Source: Pipra filicauda (lineage: Eukaryota; Chordata; Aves; Passeriformes; Pipridae). Taken from it: a stretch of DNA of 64,000 nucleotides. Of this stretch, positions 46,814 to 64,000 are shown one piece after another. A program made the position numbers and the translations under genes. The stretch spans positions 8,121,501-8,185,500 of the forward strand of contig NW_024104532.1 in assembly GCF_003945595.2 (NCBI RefSeq), read 5' to 3'. The first letter of the stretch is position 1, and each line of letters begins with the position of its first letter. Below the pieces are notes generated by a model. The model made no database searches, was not told the origin of the DNA, and saw nothing but the letters and a program-made list of their open reading frames with translations.

Positions 46814-49800
46814 GTCTCTAAAACTCCTGTGAATTACTTGTCTTCCGTTGCAAAATCTTGTAAAAGTGATTCATGTCTCACTGTCATCTAATGCACACAG
46901 CTTCTTGTATGTGGAAATGACTTCTTGTTGCTTCGTGGATTCTGCTGGTCCTTTCATCTCTGGGCAAGCAAAGTCCTACATACACATGACCCAACACTCT
47001 GCTTAGGACACAGGAGAAAACTGGTAAATGCTTTAGAAATTCCCTCTCTGCACCTCACGACTAGCAACCCTCAAACAGCCATGTGTTTCAGTCCTGGAAT
47101 TAGTTTAATTGCACTAAAGTAACGTCCAAACAGTTTGAAAATGTAGTAACATAATATTAAATGGAACATGGAAGGCTGTGAGCCAGGAAGTCTCCATGAA
47201 ATCTGTCTTCTTTGGGAGATTGCTTATTTCCACCACATTTAAAAATGAGAGGTAAGATCAAAATCTCTCTCCTAAGCAAACAGTCACTCCTGGTGATGAT
47301 AAAAGGGGGCCATCCATCAACCAGAGCCCTGCCACTTTTATCTCATTTAAGTATGTAGCTGGGGAGCTCTGCTTAATTTTGAGAACAGTTTTGCTTTTGG
47401 GGTTGCGAATGAGGTTTTTAATGATTCACGATACTGACAGAGATGCTTGAGTTGATTATGGGCATTAATTCACTCCAGGGCATTTTTAAAGCCAAACCGT
47501 TCAGTGCCTGTGTTGTGTAACACCTGGAGCACTCAGAAAGCACATCTAATTTCTGCTGTGCAAACAAGAGCCGCCCCATTCTGACTGGGGTTTACACCTA
47601 CATGTTCACCCAATGTAGTTCACCCACAGGAACCCCCAGCTCTGTTACTCATCCTCTGAAGGAGGAGCCTGGCTGCATTTTCAGGTAAAGTCCTGGTTGT
47701 CCTTCACTGCAGGTGTTTTTCTGTGCTGATGGGCTTGAAGTGCTGTTACATTATCAGTCTGTTCTTTACAAGTGAAAACTCTTAAGGAAATATTGTTACT
47801 TTTTTTTTTTTAAAATGGAGGCATAAAACATGAACTCACAAAGTGGAGACACTTTCCACGATGACAGTTTTTCTGGATTACCTGGCCCTGTACTGGTAAG
47901 GTGCTTGGGTCATTTTTTGGGATGGATTTTTTCTTGCAGTTGAGAGGTTTGTGTGGTGCATCAAAGACTTTGGAAAAACTACTGTATTTTTGTAATTATG
48001 ATAAAAGAGCTAGATTCTCTCATGTGTGGAAAAAACAGCTCACTGTTAAAGGCCATATTAAAGAGTTTCACTTAACAAAGGGGGAGATTACTGGTGTGGC
48101 CATGGCCTGCTCTCTTGTGGTCCTCTTTTCCCTGTTTCTGGAGGCATCTCTTCCTCCCTTCTCCTTTCTACAACCTTCCCTGTTCCTCTCAGAGCTCTTG
48201 CATTTGCTCTCTCCTCCTTGCTAGACTTTTCCATATGGAATAGATGATTAACCTAAAGCAATGCCACGGAGACACAAACTGGATTCTTCTTACGGGGGAG
48301 TAGTTAAGTGGTGGCTTTAACAGTGACATTGTGGCTGTGTCCCCAACAGTGCTGTGATCAGGACAGGCCAAGGGCAGCTGTGAAAGGACCTGGCCTGGGA
48401 GGCACTGCTGGCTGTGGGAAGGCACGGTGCACGAGCTCAGGCCAGCCCAAGAGCTACAAAGGTAGGTTTGCCCTCCTGACTTACTGGAGTGTAAAGTTGA
48501 GTTGCTTGCAGAGAGAGCAGGAATCCAAGAACAGGCTCCTGTTTGATGCTAAAACCAGATGGAGAATCAGCATTAGACTACGTTTCCTTTTTCCCATTGG
48601 ACTGCTGTAACTGGAGGAATTTGGTATTTACAACCTTGCAGTTCAGCTTGAAAAAAAGCTGTTTTGTTTCCTGACTGAACCCAAAGCCTGGCTCTGGGTG
48701 TAGGCATGTGTCTGATCACACCCTGCTCCTCACCACCACAGGTGTTTGGTCTCTCCAGGTGGCAAATTTATCAGGCCCTCTATGGCTGTAATTTCTTCTC
48801 CAAAGAGGAATAGAGAGTAGATATCCCTGAGAAATTTTGAATGTGGAAATGGGGCTTTACTAGCCTTATTCGTAGAGTGTATCAGGCACCCTGACTTTAG
48901 TTAAAGGGTGTAATGAAGAGTTATGGGGACCTCTCTGCCCTTGAGGTGCCCCTGAAATTTTTCTGCCAACAAGGAAAGTTTCTTCCCAACCTCTTCAGTT
49001 ACAACCTGCAGTGTAAAAGTTTCTTATTTACAAGGATTACTTAGTTTAAACATTACTCACTGCATTTGAAACCTGTCACTCCTCTGGAATCAAACTTCTC
49101 CACCTCTGTGGCACCAAGTGCTGAGGGTTGCACTCTCCAGAGGGGGGTCAGCATCCACCAGGGTACAGCTGCTGACACAGCTGCTAAAGATGTTTTGCTC
49201 TGCAGATCTCCCTCTGAATCAGCAACAAGAACCTAAAGGCTACAGCCACTGTCAGCCCACAGAAAATAGTGAAGGAGTGCAGGCTCTAGCAGGTGGCTCT
49301 GTTGGGTCTCTGAAGGCTCTGCTGTTGGTTGTATGAACACACCTACATATATGCTGTAGCTGCTTGCTTAGGTCAACAATATCAGAACAATTCCCTCTCC
49401 CTTACTGTGTATGTCTGCCTCTCTCTAATGAACAGTGTTATGCAATGCTTAAACATGACCAAGAGCTCTAGAAATGCAAATACCGTTGCCAGTGTCAAAG
49501 CATCAACACCCCTGTGTTGATAAAGCCTTTTCTGCTTCTGCCTAACCCAGCACAGCAGTGCTGGGCACGACTGGAGTTGTGGGCATGAGCTGTGTGTGTC
49601 TAAAGCACTACCTGGGCTAGCAGGAAGAGCAGGTGGCATTTAACAAGCAGCTGAGACTGGGTCACACAGCACTCATCACAGAGTGCTTTGCAGCACCCTC
49701 ACAACTGGACCCATCACACCCATGGCCTAAATTGGTAATTTTAATCTCAGCTGACCCTGTTTCAGCTCAGCCTCCCCACCACAATCACCAAAAATAGGTA

Positions 49801-51114
49801 AAAACAAAGCAGGGGAATCACCAGTGGGATGTGCCCAGGTACACAAGCCACACATCCAGCCAGATTCCCAACAAGGAAACAGCTTGGCAGAGAAAGAAGG
49901 GACTTTAACAGCCTCCCCCACACACAGGCTGGGGGGCTGTCTGCCAGCACCCTGCATGCTGCAGGCTGGCCAACCTCTGCCACCACCAGCCCCAGGAGCC
50001 ACTTCTGACCTGGGCAATGTGGGCTAGGCAAGAGTCAGTGCCCAGCAAATGCCTTGCACCCACCACGTGCTGCAGCTCAGCAGGTACCACCAGCCCTGCC
50101 CAGGCTTCCCTGCCCCTCCTGCAGCAGGAGGGGAATGTTGCTCTTAAAAACATGTATCTAATGGAACAGGTAAGACTTCCTCTCACTTCCTTGTTCATTA
50201 AAATATTTGTGTAGCACGTTGGGAGGATTTAATGGTTAGAGTCAGGCTAGTTCTGTGGTGCTTCTGAGCCAAGGGCAAAAAAAAAGCAAGTAATAAAGTA
50301 AAATGTGGTAAAAACACCATGGGAGAGTGCCATGTGCCAACTTTCAGACAAGCAAATGAATGCAGCCAATTTATAAGTCCTTAACAAATAGGATTTACAA
50401 TGGAAGTGGCAGTTAAGCCATCATGAATACAGAAGGTGGCAGGCAGTACTCTCTAACTCTGTCCGTGCTCTGCTACAGCAGCTCAGCAGCATTGCAATTG
50501 GAGAAGTTGTATTTACAGAAGTTTTACATCTTTAGATGACAGCTTCTGACAGGCTTTAGTCTAATTTGGTGGTTGCATACAAACAGAAAATCTGCTGGCA
50601 GAACTGTGTGGGCTGTACCACTTACTATGCTACAGCCCAGGCCTTGTGACTGTGTCAAATACCTCTCACTCCTCAACATCTACTAACTCCATCCATCATG
50701 TAAATTAAGGTAAAATATTAAAAAATATTAGTGCTATAAATCAGTAATTCAGCTATCTCATTTTTAGTGGTCTGCAACAGTCAATGACTCAATAGGCTCT
50801 TCTTGATAAATCAGACTTTTTCATCTGTCAAAAGTTCTTTCTAGAGATAACAAAGATATGCCTGTTTGGCTCCGAGGGCTGTAGTGATCTTTTAGAAAAT
50901 GTCCCTTTCTTAATGCCTTGGTCTCTGCCCAGGTGGGGAAGGCAGGTCATTAAAAACCCTGGTACAAAGAACCTGAGAGTTTTCATACCTTACTCAGTAC
51001 AGGGCCCTTATTGAAAAGGAGGGGGTGGTGTGGGTGAAGGGTTTGGAGCTCAGCTCCTTTCTTTGGTTTCAGAGTCCCAAGATGGGTGAGGCCCACCCCT
51101 TGATAGGAGCATGT

Positions 51115-51215
51115 CCAGCTGAGTTATAAATATCTTCAAGGATGGAGACAGCAACCTGTTCCAGTGCTCAGTCACCCTCACAGTAAAATTAGTATTTCTT
51201 ATGTTTAACCAGAAC
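51115..51215 (-). mobile_element. Degenerate CR1 fragment, antisense
   Basis: ATATCTTCAAGGATGGAGAC, GCAACCTGTTCCAGTGCTCA and GTCACCCTCACAGTAAAATT are reverse-complement CR1 phrases. Similarity fades after about 51215. A possible further CR1-like phrase (GCTGAACACCAGGAATGACC) near 51510 suggests the original element was longer. Confidence 0.65.
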
Positions 51216-54200
51216 TCTCTGTATTTCTACCTTTGCCTTTTCTCTGAACTTCCCTTTGCTGATCTTCACAAGGCTCCCATCAGCCCTTCTCCCCCTGGAT
51301 GATACCCTCTGTTTTATCATTGCTTTGCCCAGAACCGCCCCCAATTGCAATGGCACTTCAGAGCCAGCAGGGAACAGCCTGGCAGTGCCATCAGCCAGCT
51401 CCCTCAGGTCCCAGGGATTTGTCCACATTCCTTTTGTTGCTCCCTTGCCTTATCCTGCTCCAGAGAGCATAAGTCTTCCTTGCTCTGGGCTTTCTCCCTA
51501 TGCAAGCTGAACACCAGGAATGACCAGAGACCATGAAGGCACTGTCTCAGCCTTTTCTTTGTCACCAAGCCCCCGCTGCAGGCAGTGGGCAGAGAGCTCA
51601 CACTGCTGTGCTGATCTTTACACAAACACGAGGTGAGGTGCTGCCCCACTGAGCCTCAGAGCAATCACACAGAGCAGCTTCCTGGGGGGTGACCAGGAGC
51701 CCCACTTCTACCCCTGTGAGCCCAGCCCAGCTACAGCTGTGCCAGCCTTCCCTCCTCCCAGCTGGGCACTGACCAAAACTGCCGGGCACAGAGCAGGGCT
51801 GCCGTGCCCTGCCAGGCACCACCAGGCATCACCAGGTACTATGGCAGCTCTCACCTGCACAGAAAGCACAGCCCCCTAACTCTCCGGAAGGTCTGACACA
51901 GCTAAAGGGAAAATATTGTACTTTGTCATATTTGACATCAGATAACGTAACTGCAAAACTCACTGTGATGTAAAATCCGTGCCTGTTTGCCTGAGGAAGT
52001 GGGTCTGGTGTGCGAGGTCTGCAGTTTGTGCCTCCATCAGCCCCACTGGCCACCCCACCCCTCACCTGCTTCCACAGCCCCTGCAGCCCCTGGGCAGGAG
52101 CAGCCAGGCAGATCTTTTGGCTGTTGCATCCACCTCAGTTTGCCACCAGTACCTGGTCTGAGGTGTGACAGGTGCCACCAGCCACCCTTGTACCACTGGT
52201 AGGAGACAAATGCTGCTGTCCCTGTGGTCACAGGCCTCCCTCGGCTTCTCAGGAGTGCTCCAGGGTCCCCAAGAGGAAAAGGGGATGATAACCACACTGC
52301 CAGGATGTCAGTGCTGTGTTCAGTGGGATGGGGGGGAGCAGCAGCTACAAAACAGCGTTTGGATTAATAACACGTGGAATAAGTGGTCCTTAGAGTCCTG
52401 CCTCTTGTTAAGTATTTTCAAAGTGAAGCTGCTTTAAATAAACAGTTGTTTTTTAGTGTCTCTGATTTATGTAGCACAGTGACCGAGTGGGGGGTGTTTG
52501 GGGTGTTTTTTCTCTCTCTTTGCTGCTGCAGCTGTGAGCTGCTGTGTGTGGACAGGATCGGTGCTTTGCCTTCGCAGGGCTGTGCTCATGCATTCACCCA
52601 GCCACAGCATCACTGCGGCGCTGCCCTGCAGCCACTCAGCCCTTGCTCCCAGCCCTGGATAAATCCCTGTGGTGCTCTGGGTACCAGCACCCACTTACCA
52701 GCCTCTGAGTGGCAAATTCAAGTTCACATCCGAGCAAAACAGCATGATACTGGGCAGGTGTGATGTGTGTAGGTGGGAAAGGAAAGCCTTGGAGAACTGG
52801 CTCCTGCCTTCACCTTGCCCTTCGCTGGTACAAGCGGTCTTGTCCCCTTTGGGACCCACCGTGCTACTGACAGCAATGGCAGCCCTTGGAGGGTGGTTCC
52901 CTGCGCTGCTCCTGCACTTGGCAGATGCAGACAAGCCTCTAGACAGATCGCCGAGGTGGCAGGACAGACTGCCAAGGCGCCTGGCTCCTGTCCCACTGCC
53001 GCTTTGCTGAGCAGCAGCCTGCTCACAAGAGCAGCCTTGGAATCCCTCGCCCACTTCCCGCTTGGAGAAACGATGGCACCTGTCCCTTCACCACTCAGTG
53101 CTACCAGCTGCTGCCCCCAGCCTGGCCGCTGAACCTGCTCGTTAGCACTGACGGGAGGCAGAGGTTTCACGGGGCTTTGCCAGACAACAGAAATCCCACC
53201 TGCAGTGCCCTGTTGTCACCACCGCGGTGTAAAATGAGCCTCCACAGAAAAATCCCATCTGTCAGGTTAGAAACACAATGCACGTTGGCAAAATTAAATC
53301 TCTTTTACTCCCCTTGCACTGGGTCAGGCACATGTTGCTGCCCCAGCGCTGCCTGTGCCGCTCTGCTCTGCAGAGGTGCTTCACAGCTCGTTTTGGCTGA
53401 GTACTGGGGTGTTTTTACAGCTCAAGGTCCACTATGGGTATCAGTGCACATGGACACGTTTCCTATCACAAGCACATGCAGGCTATTCCCTCCTCGTGTG
53501 CAGCAAAGGGCACTTGTCACCCTTTATATGGATGAGCTCCGGCCGTGCTGTGTCCTGGTCATATCCTACCACCTCGCTCTGCTGCTGTGGGACACCCTCA
53601 AGGGATTGTAGGTGACTCTTGGGTTGAGAGCCACACGTCATGCTGGCAGTAATGCAAAAGTGCCTGTTTTCAGGGCAGAAAGGTGGAGTGCTGTGGCTGG
53701 GGAGCTGACACGTGAGTAGGAGAAACCTGCTTGTGGGAGGAGTTCTCCCTGACTTTGAGCAAATAATGAGCCAGCGAATAAAGCATTTGATACCAAACCA
53801 ATTGATTTCTCTGTCATATGTGTTCTCCATGACAGGCTGATGGACACTTTTAAGCTTTTTTTTTTTTTTAAGCTTTTATAACTGAGAGTGACTGTTTGGC
53901 CCCATTCCTCAGGGCCAGGGCTGGCTGCAGAGGGCAGATCTTGAGGAGCTCAGTGCTGGCACCGTGGTCTCAGCACAGCCCCATGTGAGTGGCTGGTTTG
54001 GCAGCCAGGTGGCAGCTTCCAAGAGCTGCTGATGCCCCATGGGGGAGAGCTGGGTACTGAGGGATTGGCACAGGGACTCAGGATGGGATTGGAGATTCTC
54101 ACTGCTATGAGAACAGCTCCACTTTCACTTGGGTGGTCTCTCCATTAGGTTAAGCAGCTCCCACTGATTGCAAGGTAGAAGACACACATTCAGCTCCTAG

Positions 54201-54764
54201 TGTGTGCTCCAAGGGATATCCACACACTCGAGGAAAACAGAGGCCCAATCTTCCCAGCAACATCAAGGGACAATTGCAGTGCTTCCAATGGACCCGCAAG
54301 GGTCTAATAAAGCAACAGAGATAAGGGTTGTTTGGGGAAAAAAAATCCAAACCTGTTTTGTTTGTACGTGAAAAAAATCTCAGAGCACTCAAAGGTCATA
54401 GTTAGGAATTTATTCCCTCGCTGCAGGCTTGTTTGTTGAAAGATAAAGATCTTTGATGCAGGTGTACAAAGTGCCAAGGATTGGGAAGGTTGCACAGATT
54501 AAACCCGTGGCCAAGTGACATGTTTGTGGCAGCCCTGACAGCCCCAGGAATCGGGAGAACTGTCACAGATGGATCCTGTTCTCCCAAGGCAGAGCTCAGC
54601 TGACAGAGGTTTTCCTGCCTTTGGGTGTTAATGATACTGCCACGTTAGAGCCAGCTTGCCTGTGGCAGGGGATGGCCTGAACATTTGTGCTGGTGTAAAT
54701 ATTGACCCATGGCTCAGTAGAACCCTGATTCAGCAGTGGCTGAGGACTGTCCTAGGGACTGCAG

Positions 54765-54866
54765 TATCTCACCCTGGGTTGTAACAGCTCTGTGTGATAG
54801 CCCCACCATTGGGGACTTGACCATCCTAAAGGTGTTTTCTAACCTCAACGAGTCTGTGATTCTATT
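54765..54866 (+). mobile_element. Degenerate CR1 3' tail
   Basis: GGGGACTTGACCATCCTAAA, GGTGTTTTCTAACCTCAACG and CTGTGATTCTATTG match the last part of a CR1 element with many substitutions. It is short and old. Confidence 0.65.
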
Positions 54867-55213
54867 GCATCTTTTTTCACAAACAATCTAATCACATACC
54901 TCTTACAGCCCTCTTGCAAGAGGCCAAAACACACCAGGACTCCAGCCAGCACACTTCCCGGGGCACCGGGAACCCCAACTTGCTGCACAGGTCCTATTGA
55001 ATCACCTTGCTACAGGAACCTGAGACTCACCATCCCTCACATCCCACCTCAGCTACACAGCACGGTGAGGAAGCACTGAGCCACTGCCTGTGCACAGAAC
55101 AGAACGACAGATGCTTTGTCTGGAACGAGGGGTGCCAGGACCGGCGGGACACTGGGCAAGACGCAGCCAACACCTGCCAGAGCAACAGGATGGCTTTGCG
55201 GATGTCAGCTGCC

Positions 55214-55236
55214 TTTTTTTTTTTTTTTTTTTTTTT
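55214..55236. repeat. T23 homopolymer
   Basis: A run of 23 T bases, preceded by GCC and followed by ATTTAAGG. On the - strand the order is AATAAA immediately followed by poly(A), so it could be the tail of a retrotransposed sequence (see findings). Confidence 0.85.
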
Positions 55237-58200
55237 ATTTAAGGCCTCCAGCAACGGGTCTTTTAGGGAGTAGTTTGAAAGAAAACAATGAAGTGGCTTT
55301 GCCAATGTTTGCAGAAAGTTCCTTTCATGTTGGGACTGGAAAGAACAGCAGGTTGTGCGAGCTCTTCCCTGCCTCATGGGCACCTCGGCTCTTCCCGCTG
55401 GGCTGGAAATAGCTTCTGAAAGCAGGAAGGCTTCAGGTTACTTCCACCATGATGTGTTCCATCTTTCCAAACCCGGTTCTGACCATTTTATAAAAATAAA
55501 ATTCTGTTTGGAAGCTGAAAACAAGTGACATACAGTTTGAGAGTGGGCAGGATGGGGAAGAGGCTTTCTAGAAGGGTAAGGGAGCTCTCCGCAGAAATTA
55601 TATGATTGCTTCAAGCTGAACAATGCTGGAGGTTTTAAACAAAATGTGGTATTTAGGGTAAACGTAATTTTTTCCTGGCAATTGAATTTAAACCCATTTT
55701 TCCTCCTATTTCAGTTCAGATATCTGAAGGTTTTCACTAGGAGACCAACAGTTACTTTTGACTTTTGTGTTTTTGTTATTTGAAGTCAATTAAGAATAGA
55801 GAAAAGGAAAAAAATTACAGACTTTTGAATGTATTGGGGGGAAAAAAAAAACTGAGCAGCAAGGAACCAGCTTCTCCAAAATAGAACCCACCAGCAGAAA
55901 ATCACTGCTCCTGTTACTGAGCAGTTGGTTGCCTGTTGTGGGCTCTGGTGGGACAGGGGTGTGCAGCACACGAAGGAGATGTTGAACCCAAGGCAAAAAA
56001 AATGAGGTTTCTGCAGGCTTTGGCCTCTGCTCTGTTCTTCCTTTTCACATAGGTAAGAGGTTTCCTACAAACCAAACCTTCCCTTTCCCTGCTCATGAGA
56101 AAACAATCACCTGTTTGTTTATTGCTTTACCGTTCAAACAGACTCTGATAACACTGAATTCTTTTGTTGTGAGTGTGAATGGTAAAAGGGAGTAAGTTGC
56201 CATATGCACATTCCTGATTATATTTATAAATTCATGTGGTTCAATGGCAGGGCTGTGTTTTTCTGGGTTAATAAATAAAGAGGAGTGGAAAAAATAAGAT
56301 CTTTTCACTTGAGTCAGAACTACCTGCAAATATTTTCTGACGTATTTGTTTCAAAAGCAATTATCTTAAAAAATTACACAATTACTTTCTTCATAAACAC
56401 AGTTGATGATGTTGGGAAAAGGTATTTGATCAGCTTCTTCACATAGAGCCTTTTGCTATATGATCTACATATGCTCTGAAATTTTGAAAAAAACACTTGA
56501 AAATAAAAATGACTTTTGGAAGTATCTCTGTGCTTGAACATAAGACCACAAATACAGGACCATGAAAACAGACAGTAATTTGTTATCACTTTATTATTCA
56601 CTTCTTCTCTTGTAATATTTAAAAACATTGGTTGCTGCTGATTTTCTTTCTATTGTTACAGTCCCTCCCTTTGAAACGTCTTAAGCACTTTGCTGAGTGT
56701 TTTACAACGGGAGAAAAAAAAAAAAATTCCAGGATATTAAAAGCAGAAAAGAGAAAATGTGAGCAGCAGTGAGTAGCCCAGTGCCCTGCAGAAATCCCCT
56801 GCACACCGCTGGCGTCTGCCCAGGGCTCCGGGCGGTCCTGGTGTGTGCTCGCTGGAGCGGCACTGCTCCCAGCGCTCCCAGTGCTCCCAGCCTGCCCTTC
56901 CAAAAGAAACTACAAGCCTCGCTTAGCGTTATGGGCAGATACAGTGTTTATTCCCTTATTCTTTATTTATTATTAATTTACAAGCCTCGTGTATGGTCCT
57001 CTTCATAAAAGCAACACATGTAGTGGCTCCCCCTCCAAGTCTGGCTTCACATAAAATGGGGTTAAATCAGGCTATTTTGTTTTACTTGTCTTCATTTTCT
57101 TCCCTGCTCAACCACTTCATCAGCCAACTGCTACTGCATTCTGCTTCGGCCTCTGGAGAATTAGCAGTTCTAACTCCCAGCAGGTTGTCAGAAAGCCTGA
57201 AAGAAGTTATCTTACCCTCAAAATCTGGCAGAAAAAATGAGATGTTACTTCTAATTGTCTTTTTTTCACTTTTACTTTTCCACTCCAGCCCTCCGGGGGC
57301 TCCCCTCTTCCCATCCTCCAGTTTCCTTTTCTACCCCTATGCTTGGCAGGGATCCCTGCTCCATTCTGCTGTTTCAATAGCTGCAGCTCTACAAAACTTC
57401 TTGCTTTTTCCCTCACCCTTGACAGCGGGAAACCGGCGTCGGCTGGAGCTCCCCGGGGAAAGCGCTGCCTCCCACAAAACCCCGCTCATGCCGCGCTGGA
57501 CACGTCCCCCGCCCCAGCTCACGGCCCGATCGCGTGCTTGCAGGAGCTTTTATTGTGACATTTTGTCACGGGCTGGCTGTTCCAGCCCAAATGAATGAAA
57601 TGTGGGGGCAGAAGACTGTGGAGGGCACGTCCTCAGCTCCTTCCATCCCGTGCCGGAGCCGCGCTCCGGTACCGGCGGCGGCTGCTCGGGAAGGGGTCCG
57701 TACCCGCAGGGTGGGCACCATCACCCCCCCGCAGCTCGTGGCTTGTCCCTGGGGCTTGCTGTGCTGCCCTTTTATAACCCGGCCTCCCGATGGTCTGAGC
57801 TGTATCCACGCACCCAGCTGCGAGGAGCTTTCCCTCTGGAACCCGCACAAAACCACCCCCGTGGGCTGCTCCGATGGCTCCCGCGGGGAGCCCACCCCGG
57901 CTGAGCCAGGCGACCCCAGGGCAGTGCCCCCGTGGTCAGGGCCACCTCATGTCCCAGAGGGTGCGCGCAGAGTCGGGGAGGAGCTGATGTGCTCGTGCGT
58001 AGCCGGGGGCACCGAGCATCCCCGACCCGCTCCGGGACACACTCGCCCTGCCCTCTGCCCTCCCCCTCGGCGTGGCCGAGCCCAGCCGCCGGCGCTGCGT
58101 GCAAGGCAGCGCTTACAGCGGCTGCCCCGCGTCTCCAGCCCGAGTATCCCGCCCGGCGCTGGTCCCGACTCCCGATTCCCGAACCCCGGGTCCCCCCGAT

Positions 58201-58273
58201 CCCCGCCCCTCCCTCCCCCGCCGGCAGGGGGCGCTCTCCCAGCCTCCCGCAACCGCCCCCGCCGGGGCCCCGT

Positions 58274-58331
58274 GGGGGCGTGTCCAGGGGGCGTGGCCGC
58301 GGTGAAGGGGCGTGGCCAGGGCGGCGGGCGG
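58274..58331. promoter_or_regulatory. GC-box/KLF-type site array of the WWC1 promoter
   Basis: GGGGGCGTGTCC (58274-58285), GGGGCGTGGCC twice (58288-58298, 58307-58317) and GGGCGG twice (58319-58324, 58326-58331). All match Sp/KLF-family sites on the + strand within 58 bp. Confidence 0.65.
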
Positions 58332-58424
58332 AGCAGGAAATGGAGGCGTGAGCGGGCGGAGCGTCGGCACCGACCGCGGGCAGCGCCGCGCCCGCCCCGC
58401 CCCCGCCGCGGGGTCGGCGTGTGA

Positions 58425-64000
<5,576 letters not shown>

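Larger units (their letters stand above)
45703..46835 (+). other. TENM2: TENM2 3' untranslated region
   Basis: AT-rich sequence between the TAA stop and the AATAAA at 46808. It includes an A-rich tract (46629-46656) and a Pumilio-type UGUACAUA at 46525-46532. The end is set about 20 bp after the polyadenylation signal and is approximate. ATTAAA at 45868 could serve a shorter form. Confidence 0.7.
46836..57400. other. Intergenic region between TENM2 and WWC1
   Basis: No gene was identified on either strand. The region has two old CR1 pieces (about 51115-51215 and 54765-54866), a T23 run and GC-richer stretches (49500-50150, 51250-53650) with many short overlapping ORFs up to 148 codons. None of these ORFs has a recognisable domain, and they overlap in several frames on both strands, as expected by chance in GC-rich DNA. 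A noncoding RNA cannot be excluded by reading alone. Confidence 0.7.

Noticed and set aside
52669..53170. Frames of 113-148 codons on both strands in the intergenic region
   Set aside because: They overlap in four frames and have no recognisable motif. They are most simply explained by low stop density in GC-rich DNA.

Overview
The window is nuclear DNA from a vertebrate, almost certainly a bird. Coding sequence is split into short exons by AT-rich introns with GT..AG borders. Several CR1-type LINE fragments carry the avian 3' end (TTCTATGATTCTATGA-like). A solo retroviral LTR of a family I associate with neoavian, especially passerine, genomes sits in one intron; narrowing to a passerine is inference.

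Positions 1-45702 hold the 3' two thirds of TENM2 (teneurin-2) on the + strand. I resolved 15 constitutive-looking coding exons and one 21-nt microexon. All are in phase and bordered by AG/GT, and together they encode the last 1911 residues (1918 with the microexon) of a protein that is about 2770 residues in mammals. In order they cover the end of the Cys-rich region after the EGF repeats, the transthyretin-like domain, the FN-plug region, the six-bladed NHL propeller, the YD/RHS shell with its GRWTSPD core motif, the linker and antibiotic-binding-domain-like region, and the Tox-GHH/TCAP C terminus. Exons that encode the signal anchor, furin site and EGF repeats lie upstream of the window. 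The paralogue call rests on the C-terminal sequence ([20 protein letters not shown]) and on the downstream neighbour.

Positions 45703 to about 46840 are the 3' UTR, ending at an AATAAA. From there to about 57400 is intergenic DNA in which I see no gene, only degraded CR1 pieces, simple repeats and GC-richer stretches with chance ORFs.

A CpG island (about 57400-59110) contains the promoter and first coding exon of WWC1 (KIBRA). This exon encodes the first 39 residues and almost all of the first WW domain. The rest of the window is WWC1 intron 1. TENM2 followed by WWC1 on the same strand matches the order on human 5q34. The two genes are neighbours rather than a functional unit: TENM2 is a synaptic adhesion protein and WWC1 a Hippo-pathway scaffold.

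The most interesting features are the NHL microexon with its regulatory surroundings (a G-quadruplex motif, a near-ideal branch site, a long pyrimidine tract), a well-preserved MIR/CORE-SINE copy, an LTR ending 98 bp before an exon, a perfect 11-bp inverted repeat holding a nuclear-receptor half site, abrupt GC changes inside single TENM2 exons, and an overlapping upstream ATG at WWC1. I found no sign of a wholly new system.
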